The notes under the pieces were generated by a model, which was given only the letters and a program-made list of their open reading frames with translations, did not search any database and was not told where the DNA came from. 6,316 bases of DNA from NCBI GenBank assembly GCA_947253735.1, contig CAMYAU010000085.1, positions 1 through 6,316 of the forward strand. Direction: 5' to 3'. This document shows, piece after piece, positions 6,276 through 6,316 of this stretch; positions within the stretch are counted from its first letter, which is position 1, and every line of letters starts with the position of its first letter. This stretch comes from an uncultured Varibaculum sp. Lineage in GTDB: Bacteria > Actinomycetota > Actinomycetes > Actinomycetales > Actinomycetaceae. The position numbers and the translations under genes are program-made.

Positions 6276-6316
6276 CTGTCTCTTATACACATCTGACGCT
6301 GCCGACGATTCGCCAC
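6276..6316. other. Sequencing adapter: Tn5 mosaic end, Nextera read-1 adapter and probable index
   Basis: Positions 6276-6294 read CTGTCTCTTATACACATCT, the 19-base Tn5 mosaic end. Positions 6295-6308 read GACGCTGCCGACGA, the rest of the Nextera read-1 adapter in reverse complement. The last eight bases (6309-6316, TTCGCCAC) sit exactly where an 8-base i5 index would be. The genomic sequence therefore stops at about 6275. This is library construct left in the assembly and not a biological transposon end. Confidence 0.97.

Noticed and set aside
6276..6294. A Tn5 end that might mark a natural IS50/Tn5 insertion
   Set aside because: It is followed directly by the Nextera adapter and an 8-base index-length tail at the contig end, so it is library construct and not a mobile element.
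6012..6296. A 94-residue plus-strand reading frame ending in SLIHI
   Set aside because: It is antisense to the E2 linker and its last residues are translated from the adapter.

Overview
The window looks like a metagenome or draft-genome contig end from an actinobacterium of moderate GC. The acyltransferase at the right resembles the SucB/DlaT type of Actinomycetota, including its C-terminal tail, and FolC has the actinobacterial-style GMGGRWDSTN and DHEKWLGNT motifs. A member of the Actinomycetaceae (for example a Varibaculum/Mobiluncus-like genus) would fit the moderate GC, but that is inference only.

Layout. Positions 1-2170 hold a minus-strand operon of two genes: a complete FGGY-family carbohydrate kinase (596-2170), followed 15 bases later by a GpsA-like NAD-dependent glycerol-3-phosphate dehydrogenase homologue (1-580) that is cut by the left edge. 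Together they suggest a pathway in which a sugar or polyol is phosphorylated and the product is then oxidised or reduced; the substrate cannot be read from sequence. Positions 2171-2408 are a divergent intergenic region with a good sigma70-like promoter for the kinase operon, an inverted repeat TTAACA-N7-TGTTAA just upstream of its -35 box, and weaker promoter-like signals toward the right.

Positions 2409-5176 hold two plus-strand genes that are probably co-transcribed. The first is folC (dihydrofolate/folylpolyglutamate synthase), with an unusual acidic N-terminal extension of about 110 residues. The second is a 340-residue protein that reads as a catalytically degenerate RNase HI-like domain joined through a linker to an NTF2/DUF4440-like domain. 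A strong stem-loop at 5187-5224 lies between this pair and the convergent gene; its T-tract faces the minus strand, so it mainly terminates that gene.

Positions 5261-6275 hold the C-terminal part of a dihydrolipoamide acyltransferase (E2 of a 2-oxoacid dehydrogenase complex), read on the minus strand. The last 41 bases (6276-6316) are not genomic: they are a Tn5 mosaic end plus Nextera-type adapter and an apparent 8-base index. They create a false start and a false N-terminus for the E2 gene.

The two items most worth following up biologically are the degenerate RNase H/NTF2-like fusion next to folC and the kinase plus divergent GpsA-like pair. I did not find a defence system, mobile element, CRISPR array or RNA gene.
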